Shown here: positions 24,701-36,508 of the stretch, one piece after another
Numbering within the stretch: position 1 is the first letter of the stretch
Layout: every line of letters starts with the position of its first letter
Assembly (NCBI GenBank): GCA_022702705.1
Contig: CM040430.1
Location: forward strand, 70,631,982 to 70,695,981
Source: Papilionanthe hookeriana x Papilionanthe teres
Taxonomy: Eukaryota; Streptophyta; Magnoliopsida; Asparagales; Orchidaceae
DNA length: 64,000 nt
Direction: 5' to 3'
Program-made: the position numbers and the translations under genes
The notes under the pieces: model-generated
What the model saw: only the letters and a program-made list of their open reading frames with translations
Told to the model about the DNA's origin: nothing
Databases searched by the model: none

Positions 24701-26046
24701 GCTAATTATTAGAATTAAAATACCAAAACAGACACATAAATTTGAAAATTAGATAAATTTCCATAGAGATGGCTTCTGGCCTTGGAAAATTCAGGGAATG
24801 TTCCCAAGAACAGAGGCTACAAAAGCCCTATGGTCTCATGCCATGATGAATTGTGTATACAAATGGAGAATTACAACACCACATAGGGTATTTAAATCAT
24901 CAAAAATGATAGACTGAACAAATTAACTTAATTCTTTTTCCACATTATTCTCCTCTGTTCACTGAGTAAGACGGTATTTTTAGTTTATTTCTATGATTTT
25001 TCTATGCAAAGAAATGAATTTTTGAAGTTATGGTTATTTAATAAATTTAGAAAATCCTATTTATCTACTTAAACCAGTCAGTGCCGCGTCATCCTCGTCC
25101 AAGTCAAAAGCACATGCGACGTAATTTGATTTGGGGCCGCCATCCGACTAAGCAGCCAAGCATCCCGCAGTTCCGTTCCGTGCCTCCGTCCGACGCGATC
25201 CTAGCCGTCCATCAAATACACGTGCGAATGGACGTCACCCGTTCATCGTCCCCAGGCGTCCTAACCCGAGAACCGTCCACCTTCTATACTGAAGATCTCG
25301 CTCGATACTCAACCAAATCTTGCGTGGTTGGTCTCTATCGACACGTCTAGACTAGACGAACATATCCATATGGCTATGATGCATTGAAACCAAGGCAAAC
25401 AAAATGGAGGATTCATAGAAGCTCGGAAGGAAGAAGAGATCAATACCTTGGCTCTGAGAAGTGAAGCTTCAATCAGAGGGGCTTGGCACGTTCATTGGAG
25501 TCCAGGGAAGCTAAGGATGAAGCCTGGAGCTATGGTGAAATGCCTAGGTATGATTTCCACCAAGCCCGATTTCAACCTTTGGTCTCCAGCACAAATAGGT
25601 GGCCTGGTGAGGGGGGCTTCGGCTTCCACTGAGGAACTTCTTCTCTTGGTCTAGTGAAGGTGTGGGTGAGTTTAATTTGATTTTGGTGGAGGTTTCAGGG
25701 ATGTCCTGGTTTCAAGCCTGAGATTGAGCTCTGAAATTGAGCTGAACCAGTGGGAGAAGTCATTGATTTAAATGGAATGGGGGAAGAGCTAATTTTGGGT
25801 CCAAAAGGGTCCAAGTCATGGATTAGGGTTTGGTGCACCCACCAAGGAGACTTTGGGTGTTGTGGGGGTTAGGTAAGTCAGCTAGCTTAGTGGGGAGAAG
25901 TCACCATCTAAGTACATTTAGGTTTAATCATGATTTAGAAGAGTCATGAAAAGGCTTAATCACTTTTAAGGGAATCATTAAAGGACTCCCTCCTTTTGCC
26001 AAAAATGACATGGTGATGTGTAAAGTGACTCCATTGGCTTGAATAT

Positions 26047-27822
26047 TGATCTATAAAAAAATACCTATTTCTTTATGTCCTAATTCTTATTAATTTCTAA
26101 GGATTTTATGCTTTAATGAAAGGTATTTTTTTGTGTTTTTGGATGTAGGTAATGTAAAAAGGTCTAAGAAGGAAAAAGGAGCAAAAAAGAGCAAAAAGGA
26201 GCAAAAATGGAGCAAAATACCAAAAGTATAAAAAAAATATGGCCTGGCACCTAGGCGCCAGAAACTGGCGCCTAAGCGCCGTACTCGATATGAAAACCGT
26301 CAAGTTTTTGACAACGTTTCGATCGCTTATTTTGACGGAGTGAGCGGTTATTGGACATTCTAGAAGGCTGGCAGTTGTTCCTTGATAATAGGACATGTGA
26401 TACATTGCATTTGGACGCTCCAAAATGGTTTTAATCGCGAAGAGGTGCGAAGAACTGGACGCGGTGTCCGGCGCCTAGGCGCCAGACCGACCTTCTAGAA
26501 GATTCATTGAATATGGACATGTTTTGAAGAGGTGCCTCAAGGCAACTCTTGAAGCATATAAATAGAGGTCTATTTCTTCAGAAAACGTGCCCCTCCCATT
26601 GTACCCCTTTCTCTTATCTACTTTAGGATCACTCATCCTTAGAGAGAGAATTAGAGAGAGAAATTTAGGGCCACTTTTGTTTAGTTTAGTGAGTTTATTT
26701 TCAAGTTATTGCATCTGGAGTTCATTACACCGTGGAGTCGGTAGGAATCAGAAGATCTGTAGAAGAAATATTTGAGATAAGTATATTTTTACATTTGATT
26801 CAAAGTTTAATCATCATGTTTTGTTATTTATTTTCAATGTGTTCTGAGTAGTTAGTTACTTTCTTACTTCAATTTTGAAGAGATAGATAATATAATATAA
26901 AGATTCGATGGAGAATTAAAATTCAAAATATTTTCAAAACATTGTGATGACATAAATACCTGATCTTACTTTACTTTTTAAATTGGTCGTTTGAATTGTT
27001 AAAACCTGTTGAAGAGTTTAGAAACCTTGAAGGAGAAGAACTCTTAACTTGTAAATGTCACATGAATCCTTGGGTAGTCGAAGGCCATGTGCGGGCTATT
27101 CATGGTAAAGTGCAAATAAATAGGAAGATAATATTTAAAGGGCGTAGAATTGATAAGTTTTTAGAGTGACAGACTAAATTCTTATAATTTGATTTATAGA
27201 CTAGGAAAGGGTCACTAGTAGGGCCGACCATAGCCAACCTTGGACATCTAGAAGTGTGAGCCTAGTTTAACCCATTCTACTAACAATACATCCGGACCTA
27301 TTCTGTAAATTAGCCAATGTTCTTTACACCTGGATCAAAGGGTAAAAAATAGGAATGCTTCTATTTGGCACAATACCATAAATCAAATTCTCCAACGAAT
27401 ATTAAATTATCTTAAAAATCTTAGATTAATTGATGGAAAGAAAGTTGTTTATTTTATATAGAATTCATAAAAACATTTTCTTATTTTTGTTTTCTTTAAT
27501 TGCATCAAGTAAATTATTAGTAATTTATAATCAGATTAGAAGATAAAATAAAAATATTTTTACTATTTTATTTCGCTTTCACTTCATAGAAAATTTATTT
27601 CTATAAATCTTCCCTGTGAGATCGATACTGGGGTCTTTGTTTAAAAACCCTATTTTACTTGAAACGATACATATACTTACGAAGTACCCCTAGTGTGTAA
27701 AAATATTACTAAATTATATAATATTAATTTTATACACTAGCCGCTATTTATAAATTGAGTCAAAGCTTTTTGGCTATCTTTTGGAAGAAAACATTACTGC
27801 GTTAAGCGCCGCGGTCGGGTCA
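26047..27822 (+). mobile_element. Solo Athila-type LTR, near-perfect duplication AATAT/CATAT
   Basis: Starts TGATCTATAAAA and ends GCGGTCGGGTCA. Flanked by AATAT (26042-26046) and CATAT (27823-27827), one mismatch. The host LTR sequence is continuous across it when compared with 41030-41110. No internal region. Palindromes at about 26244-26282 and 26469-26482; TATA box at 26557. Confidence 0.9.
26557..26566 (+). promoter_or_regulatory. TATA box of solo LTR 26047-27822
   Basis: TATAAATAGA about 510 bp into the LTR, in LTR orientation. Confidence 0.6.
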
Positions 27823-29859
27823 CATATGGCTTGTCCATAGCTTCATGGCTCCATGTGGCTTAGGAATGGCTTGGTCAATTTCATGAAAAAGGGTTTTTTG
27901 AATTTTTTGGTATTTTGGTGGAAAACTTTCATGAGGCCATACTTGGTTTGATTAAATGATGAAATAAAACTTAGGGGCTGATTTTACTAAATGGATGATG
28001 AGAAGGAATTGTCATGTGGGCTTTAGAGCCAATTTTGGGTGTTTTAAATTTTGTGAAAATGGGCTTTTAAAAATGCTTTAAGGAAGTGGGCTTTTTAGGT
28101 TTCAAAATAAACTTTTAGATGAAAATTTTGGTAAAAGGTTGTGCCAAAGAAATATTGTATTTGGTTTAGGAGTGTGCCATGAATGATTTGGAACAATTTT
28201 GAGGTAATTTTGAGTTGAATTGGGTTTAATTTGGTTCTTTTAATAATAGGGTAAAAGTGGGTCAAATTGGGCTAACTTGGGCTAAGGTTGGGCTAATATT
28301 GATTTTGATGTAAAATTAATGTTACAAAAGGTTTATGGGAGTGTGAAAAAGAGTTTTCAATTTTGGTTGGCTCTTGATTATGGGATTTGGGCTTGTTTAG
28401 GTTCATGATTGGTTTAGGCCAATTTGGGGAATTTTTTGTTTGAGTTTGGCTTGGGTGGAGTTTGGGTTCAAATATTGGGTAAATTAAGTTAGAGTTTTGT
28501 TTTTGGGGATTTTAGGAAGATTTCAAAGAAAATTTCGGGAAAATAAGTTGACATTTGGGTTGAATTTGGGATGGATTGGGTCACTTGGTCAATTTGGGCC
28601 TCAAGGGCAAATTTGGGATTTTTGTTCAAATTGGGTTAAGTTGACAAAATTGGGGTATGTGGCAGTTGAACAAAATGAAATTAAGAATAATTGGGATTTT
28701 CTGGAGTTTTTTAAGATTTTTTGGAATTTTTAGTTTTTTGGGCCAAAAAGGGTATTTTGGGTATTTGAAGGGTATTTGGGGGTATTTTTGGAAATTTTGG
28801 CATATTTGGCCATGGATGATCAATTTGAGTGGTGGGGAGCGTTTAGGATTGATTTTGATGAATTTTTTTAATTTGGGCAATTTTTGAGAATTTTGGGCAA
28901 TTTCAATGGTATTTGGTAGGTTTGGTGGGTTTAGGGCCTCCGGGGGTCAAAAATTGAAATTTCGTAAAAATGAAGATTGATTAGATATGAGTAGAATGAA
29001 ACCATTTTGGTTGAGCCATGAAGCCATATTAAGCTCACAAGAGCCATGAGAGGACTCATTTTAGGTACTCAATATGTTGTTCCTAACCCTCTTAGCTAGA
29101 GGCTTAGGGGTTAAGTCCATCCATATGAGTTTCCTACATGAGTCAGAAAGCCAAGTTGGGTAAGAGTGGTTTTAGGGTTTGGAATGTGTGTGGAAGTGTG
29201 GTGTGTGCAAGTTGAACCTCACCAAGACCAGGCCACCTAGGGTTGTCCTAAGGCTTGACCATTCTATAGGAACTCATCCTTGAACCTCCACATTTGACTT
29301 TTAACCTTCCAAGTAGCTTGGAGGTTTATGGTCATCTGTGTGATTCAAGAAGAGTTAAGAAGTGTTTGAATTTCTAAGTGGTGGATTCCATTTATAGTTC
29401 TCTAGGATAGTCAAAGGGAAAACCTATGGCTAGATCCTAAGCACTAAGAAGAGAAAAGGTCTCACCAAAAATGAGGTCAACAAATGGACCCCCAATATGT
29501 GTGGTGTACTAACCAAGCACACCGCAAGTATTGGCGTTGACCGAAGAGATCAACAAAACCAACATAGACGTCTAAGTGAGACATTTAGAAGAAAGCGTAG
29601 AAAATTTCCACTGGGTAGTATCAGGTAAATATCCAAGACTGAAGATTCCATTACTCTAGCTGGGGAAAAGGTGGCGGATTTCAAATCAAAAGATTTCAAG
29701 AGATTGGAATTTAGATTCGTTTCATTTTTATTTCAAGTTTTAAGTTTGAGTTTTGAATTTCGATTCGGGTTTCAATTTTGGTTGACATTTGATTTGAGAT
29801 TGATTTCAAGATGTATTTCACAAAAATTTTGGATTTAAGATGAGAATTGGAATCTGGGT

Positions 29860-30510
29860 TCCAACCTCGGGATTGCAAAGAGAATTGGAATTTAGGTACC
29901 AGCCTCGAAGAGAGAATCAGAATTTAAGTACCAGTCGAGAAGGATGAGAATCAGAATTTAGGTACTGATCTCGAAATGAGAGCTGGAAGTTAGGTACCAG
30001 CCTCGAAAGAGAGTCGGAAGTTAGGTACCGACCTTGAAAAGGGTGAGAACTGGAAGTTAGGTACCAGTCTCGGAAGAGATTCGGAAGTTAGGTACTAACC
30101 TCGAAAAGGGTGAGAACTGGAAGTTAGGTACCAGTCTCGGAAGAGATTCGGTTAGGTACCCACTTCGAAAAGTGTGAGAACTAGAAGTTAGGTACCAGTC
30201 TCGGAAGAGAGTTGGAAGTTAGGTACATACCTCGAAAAGGGTGAGAACTGGAAGTTAGGTACCAATCTCGGAAGAGAGTCAGAAGTTAGGTACCGACCTT
30301 GAAAAGGGTGAGAACTCAAAGTTAGGTACCAGTCTCGGAAGATAGTCGGAAGTTAGGTACCGACTTTGAAAAGGGTGAGAACTGGAAGTTAGGTACCAGT
30401 CTCGGAAGAGAGTTTAAAGTTAGGTACCGACCTCGAAATGGGTGAGAACTGGAAGTTAGGTACCAGTCTCGGAAGAGAGTCGGAAGTTAGGTACCGACCT
30501 CAAAATTTCA
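29860..30510. repeat. About 67-bp tandem array built of two 33-bp half units
   Basis: About nine copies alternating GAAGTTAGGTACCAGTCTCG and GAAGTTAGGTACCGACCTCG. The half units are themselves similar, so the array grew from a 33-bp unit. B1 has the reverse remnant at 8896-9060. Confidence 0.9.
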
Positions 30511-30930
30511 GGAGTGCGGAAAAGTTTCTCGGAAGAATGTGAACTTAGCGGACACCGAGATTAGGATGCCTAGTCGGCCTTATACCCAAGTCGGAGGATT
30601 AGAATGCGAAAAAGGTTCTCAGAAAGATTGCGAGAATAGCGAAAACTGAGATCAAGATGCCTTGTCGTTCTTATACCCAAGTCAGAGGATTAGAATACGA
30701 AAAAGTTTCTCGGAAAGAATATGAGATTAGTGGACACTGAGATTAGGATGCCTTGTCGGTCTTATTCCCAAGTCGGAGGATTAGAATGCAGAAAAGTTTC
30801 TCGGAAATAATGTGAGATTAGTGGACACTGAGATTAGGATGCCTTGTCGGTCTTATATCCAAGTTGGAGGATTACAATTCAGAAAAGTTTCTCTGAAAGA
30901 ATGCGAAATTAGTGGAAATTCAGAGAAGAG
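30510..30930. repeat. About 92-bp tandem array
   Basis: Five copies marked by AGTTTCTCGGAA at about 30520, 30615, 30703, 30795 and 30887, each followed by GAGATTAGGATGCC and CCAAGTCGGAGGATTAGAAT. It adjoins the 67-bp array but has a different unit. Confidence 0.85.
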
Positions 30931-31885
30931 AATCGAAATATGAGTATTGATCTCGAAATGAGAACTGAAAGTTAGGTACCAGCCTCAGAAGGATGGGAAC
31001 TGGAACATAGGTACCAATCCCAAAAAATTCTTTATTTCGAATTTTTGAAGATTCTGTGGAAATTTCAATGTAGCAAATGGTTAAGATGGAATGTGACAGT
31101 GCTTCACATCCCGAGAGAGTTGATCAAAATTTGATTGTTTGGCGAAGGATATGAATCCATGCCATCTGATCCAAATCTAAAATTTCATGGTTCTGTGTCA
31201 GTAGACTCAGTCGACCTTCTCAAAAGAGGGAAGAGATCGCATAGAGTCGAAAGGATTTCAAGACAACGAAGAAGTTTAAAAGTTTGAAACTAAAGTTGAA
31301 GTCTTCTTTGGGGAAGAATCAACTCAAAAGAGGGCTCAAAAGAGCTCCAAATGGATTTCAGTCGAAAGATTCAAATCGATGGATTCGGATCGGAATTCAA
31401 TTCGAGATTTAGATTCGTTTCGTTTGCTTTAGTAGTTCAATTTTATTTTGGTTCATTCAGAGTTCATGTTAATTTGGAGTTCGTTTTGACATTCAGAGAT
31501 TTTTTTTTAAGTTATTTATTCATTTTCTTTTCTTTTCGTTCTTCGTTTGAAATTCATTTAACTCAATGGTGTTTCCCAGTCAATTTGCACAAAAGAGGTG
31601 AAGGCAAAACATGTCATGGTCGTTTCCATTCCAATTTGTTGAAAATACATCATATAGCTCGATCCAAAACATGATGATATTTTCCTTGAAAATTCAGTAG
31701 CTCATACAATCCACATAAATCCAAAAACGGATTGTGTATGATTCTTGTAAGTTTCTTCCAAAAGCATCTGTCGAAATTCATGTCTGAATAGGGAGATACA
31801 TGGACAATAACATCACCTTCCAAGCCATCTTTGGCAGGAAATGCCATCCGGATGTGCATTGGAGTTATGCTATCTCCAATGTAGC

Positions 31886-33373
31886 TCACAGCTCGTAGGG
31901 TCGATAGCTCTCTAATTCTGGATCTGGCTGAAAGTGGAAAGGCATCTTACTGTCATCCATCCTCTTGAAAGTTACGGAGATCCGCTCAACAGGCACACCT
32001 GGAATGCAGTGTTTTGCAATGTCTTCTCCATTTCCTTTTAGCACCAAGATGGAACCTACAGGTAGAGGTATCTCCACCGGCCCTCAGAATTCTCCAGGGC
32101 CTACTATCAGGAGGTCAGATCTGAACATGATGTTACACTGGTTGACAAAAGACACTGTGCAGAAAGGTCTGACGAAGTCAAGATGATCTATGTGTGGCGA
32201 TATGCAGTCGTCCTCCTTGTATAAGTTAATGATGCAGCTGTTGGGTATGTAATCTGCAGGCAATACCCTCCATGTCACCATCCTTTTTACCATTCTCTTG
32301 ATAATTCTTGGCATTGGATCCACCTCGCTACGATGGAGTATCCCTGGTGGATTTCCCTTTCTGTCCTCGGCGAAGATCTAGCAACACCCGCACTGGATTG
32401 TAACTCTTCCTTTTCCTTTCATCCATCTTCGAGGTTCTGAGTAGGTCTTCTCTCTCAAACGACCAGCTCGAACCATTTTCTGAAGTTCGATGACGCAGTC
32501 CATAATTTGCTGCTGCTCGTAGTCTGAGAACACATCTGTATGCATCTCAAGGCCTTCCAAGATGTTGATCCTCTTGCCTCGAGTTCTTTCAAAATATTCA
32601 AAAGTTTTCTTTTCAACCTTCTGCATTCTCTCCAGCTCGTATTTTGGAATTATTTTCAGTTGGCGAGGTCTAGTAACGTACTGTGGGATGTATGGTTCAA
32701 CCCCAGCACATTCTCCTGCATGTCTCGGCTCCTCGGGGATAGTCTCTGTCAGGACATCCCCCGAGGTTGCTTTCGCAACAAGACTCTTCAAAACTGGTGC
32801 ATCTGTCTGGCGTCATGGTGCTGATTCTGTTTCTGCTCTTCTTGGAATTTCTTTCATCTTTTCTGTTGTTCTTGGAGTTGGTTTCCTCTTTTCTGGTTCC
32901 TGCCGAACCGGCTTCTTTGAAGTATTTGTATTGACGGTAGCGATTTCCTGTTCCTGTTGGTCTGCTGCTAGCTTTCTTAACATCTTGCGAATGCGGCGGT
33001 TCTTGTTTCTTCGTTGGGTAGGAGTGAGAGTAGCTCTCCTTACCTCTTGAACTTCTGCGGGCATGGTGCTGACAAGCCTGCCCTCTGCTGTAGCAACCAT
33101 GGACTTAACTTTCTTGTCTGCTCCAGTCACCTGTGCGGTGTATACCTTCCTTTTCTTGTTGGTAGTTGGCTGACTCGGGCCACCCAATTTCATTTCTGTC
33201 TGGCTATGGAACTCTTCTCGGTTGATCCGGGTCCAATCAGTTTCCTCGTACTGTAGCCCGGCCGGTGTGAAATCAGAGTCGATCTAAATCACTGCCCCAC
33301 CCTTCATCTTCTCTTCGTTGAGTGCTAGACTCACGCCATTCCTAAAGTTTAGAACCAACCGCCCGTTCGACAT
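31886..33373 (-). pseudogene. ORF3 of B2: AlkB (ALKBH9/10-like) dioxygenase domain protein, four stops
   Basis: One reading frame of 496 codons from ATG 33373 to TGA 31886-31888, with no frameshift but stops near 33281, at 32813, 32378 and 32084. The N-terminus is MSNGRLVLNFRNG. A basic stretch RRNKNRRIRKML and a Glu/Lys/Pro-rich linker follow. From about residue 250 an AlkB domain begins (INILEGLEMHTDVFSDYEQQ, GKGRVTIQ, GNPPGIL). Iron ligands are readable: His and Asp of PHIDH (His at 32192-32194) and His of AKHCIPG (32009-32011). The 2OG-binding Arg is in RISVTFKR. The Gly usual in the NxYxxGD segment is Asp here (NLYKEDD). Plant ALKBH9/10 enzymes remove m6A from RNA; activity here is inference, and this copy is broken. 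Confidence 0.85.
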
Positions 33374-33712
33374 TTCCCTGCAAAAAACAAGGAAAGGATC
33401 AGGGGCTGTACTAAGAACGAGAACAAATAAGAAAATTTACTTATTAATGGAAAATTCTTATTCGTTTCTTTCAAATTTTAATAAGAGTAGCAAAAGATAA
33501 GGAAAGATCGGGAATAAGCTTGATTCAAAAGGAAGGATATAAATTTTATTATTATGATTTCACAGATTTTCTTCTCAACACATCTTTTTGTTAATGATTT
33601 TTATCATCCATTTTTATATTTTGGGTTCGGACCCAGTTACAAATGATTACATTACCCGTGCTTTTAGGAATGAGACTTCATTTTTTAAAGTTCATCCTTG
33701 AAACATCAAGTT
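33374..33712 (-). other. Spacer between B2 integrase and ORF3, with splice-acceptor-like site
   Basis: No gene. On the minus strand the last bases before the ORF3 start read CTTTCCTTGTTTTTTGCAGG (33377-33396): a pyrimidine tract plus CAG/G, a good match to a plant 3' splice site, five bases upstream of the ATG. Confidence 0.6.
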
Positions 33713-35603
33713 GCGTAATACTTCTTCAAATATCGTCCATTAATTGGAAGAATAGATCATTCTCTGCGGCAATTCACGAGTTGGTAGGAACCTCCTGAGT
33801 AGACTGTCTCAACCACGAGCGGCCCCTCCCAAGTCGGTTCAAATTTACCTCCTATCTTACGGTGTGCAAGAATAGGTCTCCTGAGAACTAGAACCAAGTC
33901 ACCAACATTGAATGTTCTTGGGCGGACCAGTTTATCATGGGCCTAGATCTTCTTGGCTTGATACAATTCCAGATTATGCTGCGCTGAAAGTCGTTTCCCT
34001 TCCAAGCTTTCTAATTCTTCTAATCGTAGTTAGGCATTCTCTTGTGTAGTGATCTTATTTGCAACTGCTATTCTGAGAGATGGAAGTTGAACTTCCAAGG
34101 ACAAGACGGCCTCGGACCCGTACACTAGAGCGTAAGGCATAGATTGAGTAGGAGTTTTGAAAGTCATTTTGTAGGCCCATAAGGCTTCTAATAACTTCTC
34201 GTGTCAATTTCTTTTATTGTCGTCCAAAGTTTTCTTTAGAATTTGGACGAGAGTTTTATTAAAAGCCTCGGCCAAGCCGTTTGCTCTTGGGTAGTAGATC
34301 GTCGAATATCGCCAATCAATCCCATGTCTTCTGACAAAATTGTTAATCTTCGTGCTTCTGAATGCTGACCCATTATCTGCGATAATTTTTCGTGGTACCC
34401 CAAAATGGTAGACAATTTGATTCTTGAAGAACTGTAACACGTGATGTGCTTTCACTTCTCTGAGCGGTATAGCTTCTGCTCATTTGGAAAAATAATCTGT
34501 AGCTGCAAGGATAAAGCGATGTCCTCTTGAAGAAGGCGGTTCTATCGGACCCACAATATTTGTGTCCTAACACTCAAATGGCCATGATGCGATTGTCGGA
34601 TGTAGCACAATTGGAGGTTGGTGTAAAACCATTCCATGCACTTGGCACTGGTGACAACTCTTAGCGACTTTCATGCAATCGGCCATCATCGAGGGCCAGT
34701 AGTACCCTAGTCTCTTAATTTTCATTTTCATCTTCGGACCCGACTGATGAACGCCACAAAGTCCTAAATGCACTTCTTTAACAATTTTACGAGCTTCGGA
34801 CTCGCTCAGGAACCTTATCCACATCTGATTAAAAGACCTTTTGTATAACGTATTGTTTATTAATGCGTAAGATAGAGTTCTTTTCTTAATTTGTTGGGCT
34901 AATGACTTATCGTCCGGTAGGTTTCCTATTTGCAAATAGTCTATTAATGGCTGTCGCCAATCTTCTACATTTCATGTTACTGCTGCAACTAATTCTTCTT
35001 CCTTTTCTGATCGGTGTATTGCATCCATGTCGAGCTGTGAGAGGACCTGTCGTGCCTGAACTGACATTTCAACTGATTCATCATGTAAGCAGGCAAATTC
35101 TTTTGCGGGGTGAGCTAGCGCGTCTGCGAGAGTATTTTCTCTTCTGGGAATCATGTAGATCGTTACATTCAGAATCTTCTTTAACAACTTCATTGCATAC
35201 TGAAAGTATTGCTCAAGTCTTGGCTTCAGAATTTTGTACTGTCCTGCGATTGAATGATCAACGCAGAATCTCCGTAGATGTTAGTCTATTATACCCATTT
35301 GAATGGTTAAATCCAATCCAGTTATAAGGGCTTTGTATTCTACTTCATTGTTCGTACACGGTTCTGTTAAATGGTAGGAATACCTTAACATCCCCCGCTC
35401 CGGTGTTATAAAGATTAATCTTATTCCTACCTTTCCGGGCATTATCATTTGCAATTCTTTGTCTTTTTGTGCTGATGATGCTCCGTCGAAGTACAGTTCC
35501 TAACGTTGATCATTGGGGTTTTCTAAGGTCATTTTCTACTTATCGGGCAAGTCGTCGTTGAGAGGCAATTCTGCCGGTAAAGGGTGTGCTGCGAGAAAGT
35601 CTG
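33713..35603 (-). pseudogene. B2 pol: end of second RNase H and integrase
   Basis: Read from 35603 downwards. 34972-35193 is the end of the archaeal-type RNase H (TIYMIPRRENTLADALAHPA). 34567-34935 is the integrase zinc region, with His residues in HLGLCGVHQSG and cysteines in CHQCQVHG. 34204-34455 is the core, with IIADNGSAF (second catalytic Asp) and LAEAFNKTL (catalytic Glu). The C-terminal part to about 33713 has no long open frame and ends like B3 (GRYLKKYY). Open stretches share one frame, separated by stops such as TGG-to-TGA near 34204. B3 interrupts the upstream end. Confidence 0.85.
35599..35603. repeat. Left target-site duplication of B3 (GTCTG)
   Basis: GTCTG borders the left LTR and again the right LTR at 62922-62926. 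Intact family sequence at 48850-48862 shows the uninterrupted site. Confidence 0.95.
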
Positions 35604-35929
35604 TGTCGGCGTATTTTTTAGGTTTTGGTGTTTTATTTGGAAAAGGGGTCGCCTACAGAAATTGTCGGCGAATTTTAATTTAATTTAAATAAATAATTTG
35701 AAAATTAGTATTTGATTTTGAAAATAATTTTAAATTTGAAAATTTTAAGATATGAAATCAAACTAATCTCACATCCCGAATAGTTTATATAAACGAGCGC
35801 CGCACTACAAACCGTGTATCTATCACAAAGAATGGACATACTGCTTGATAATGAGGCTAGATTAAATAAACTAGAAAGGTTTGTGACATCCGTTTGGTCT
35901 GCGAACCAATTTTATAAGCCGACAAATTC

Positions 35930-35959
35930 CCTCGTTTAATATGAAAACATTAAACGAGG
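35930..35959. promoter_or_regulatory. Perfect hairpin in left B3 LTR
   Basis: CCTCGTTTAAT and ATTAAACGAGG form 11-bp arms around an 8-base loop (ATGAAAAC). In the right LTR the arms are CCCTGTTTAAT and ATTAAACAGGG, so both arms differ in a matching way. On the minus strand a TATA-like TAATATAAACC lies just upstream of it. Confidence 0.6.
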
Positions 35960-36320
35960 TTTATATTACTCGGGTTCTTAAAATTCCCTATAAGGGCAAG
36001 CCCCTATAGTTAATTACATCTTAAGTGACGGAATCACCTAAGAAAACTCTCGATAATAATCAATAGTTCTCGCTCTCGAGAAATTCAAAGTTTAAGTTTT
36101 CAATTGATTGAGTTTTGGAATTTCAATAGGGAATGGATCAAATTTGGAACATTTTGTTTTGGGAATTCAAAGGAAGAAAGGTAGGAGAAATCACAGATTC
36201 GAAGCGAACTTCGGTAATTTCCCGACTATCCTATTATTTGGCTTGAATTTAGGAAAGTCCTAATGTTTATTTAATGTTTTGATCTTGCCAATTTTAATTA
36301 GTTAGGACTTATATTTGTAT

Positions 36321-36508
36321 TATAAAATCATACAAATAGCCTCGAAGATGTGAGGGTTTATGTCGTATCAGACGACTACCTCGGAGTCCTAAGACCGATT
36401 AGGGCTTAATTTACATGACACAATCATGCAAATGCCTAACAAAGAGTTGAGGGTTTATGTTGCACTAGGCAAACTACCTCGAAATCCTATGGCTTGGTTA
36501 TTTAATTC
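36321..36508. repeat. Imperfect ~85-bp direct duplication in LTR
   Basis: Two copies at about 36321-36409 and 36417-36508 share TGAGGGTTTATGT and ACTACCTCG at the same spacing. The right LTR has the same at about 56500-56690 and B2 at about 19310-19500, so the duplication predates these copies. Confidence 0.65.

Larger units (their letters stand above)
18566..29482 (-). repeat. 3' LTR of B2, with two solo LTRs inside
   Basis: On the plus strand it starts TGTGGCATATTTTTTAGG and ends GAGGTCAACA, matching the B3 LTRs (start TGTCGGCGTATTTTTTAGG). Without the inserts at 19541-21795 and 26047-27822 it is about 6.9 kb, close to the 7.1 kb of B3. It contains no gene. GC-rich segment 25080-25400 matches 39720-40000 of B3. 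Confidence 0.85.
29483..31885 (-). other. B2 3' UTR with tandem arrays
   Basis: From the polypurine tract (29483-29497, minus strand TTGGGGGTCCATT) to the ORF3 stop. It holds two tandem arrays (29860-30510 and 30510-30930) and a region conserved with B3 next to ORF3 (about 31540-31885 with 44850-45178). I see no supported gene; a 107-codon plus-strand frame at 31351 is antisense and featureless. Confidence 0.7.

Noticed and set aside
29860..30930. Regular repeats as a CRISPR array
   Set aside because: Units are contiguous tandem repeats without unique spacers, in plant retrotransposon 3' UTR.
31886..33373. AlkB ORF as a host ALKBH gene fragment lying next to a transposon
   Set aside because: The same ORF, with the same ends, occurs between integrase and polypurine tract in two separate insertions (also 45179-46658), inside the boundaries set by LTRs and target duplications.
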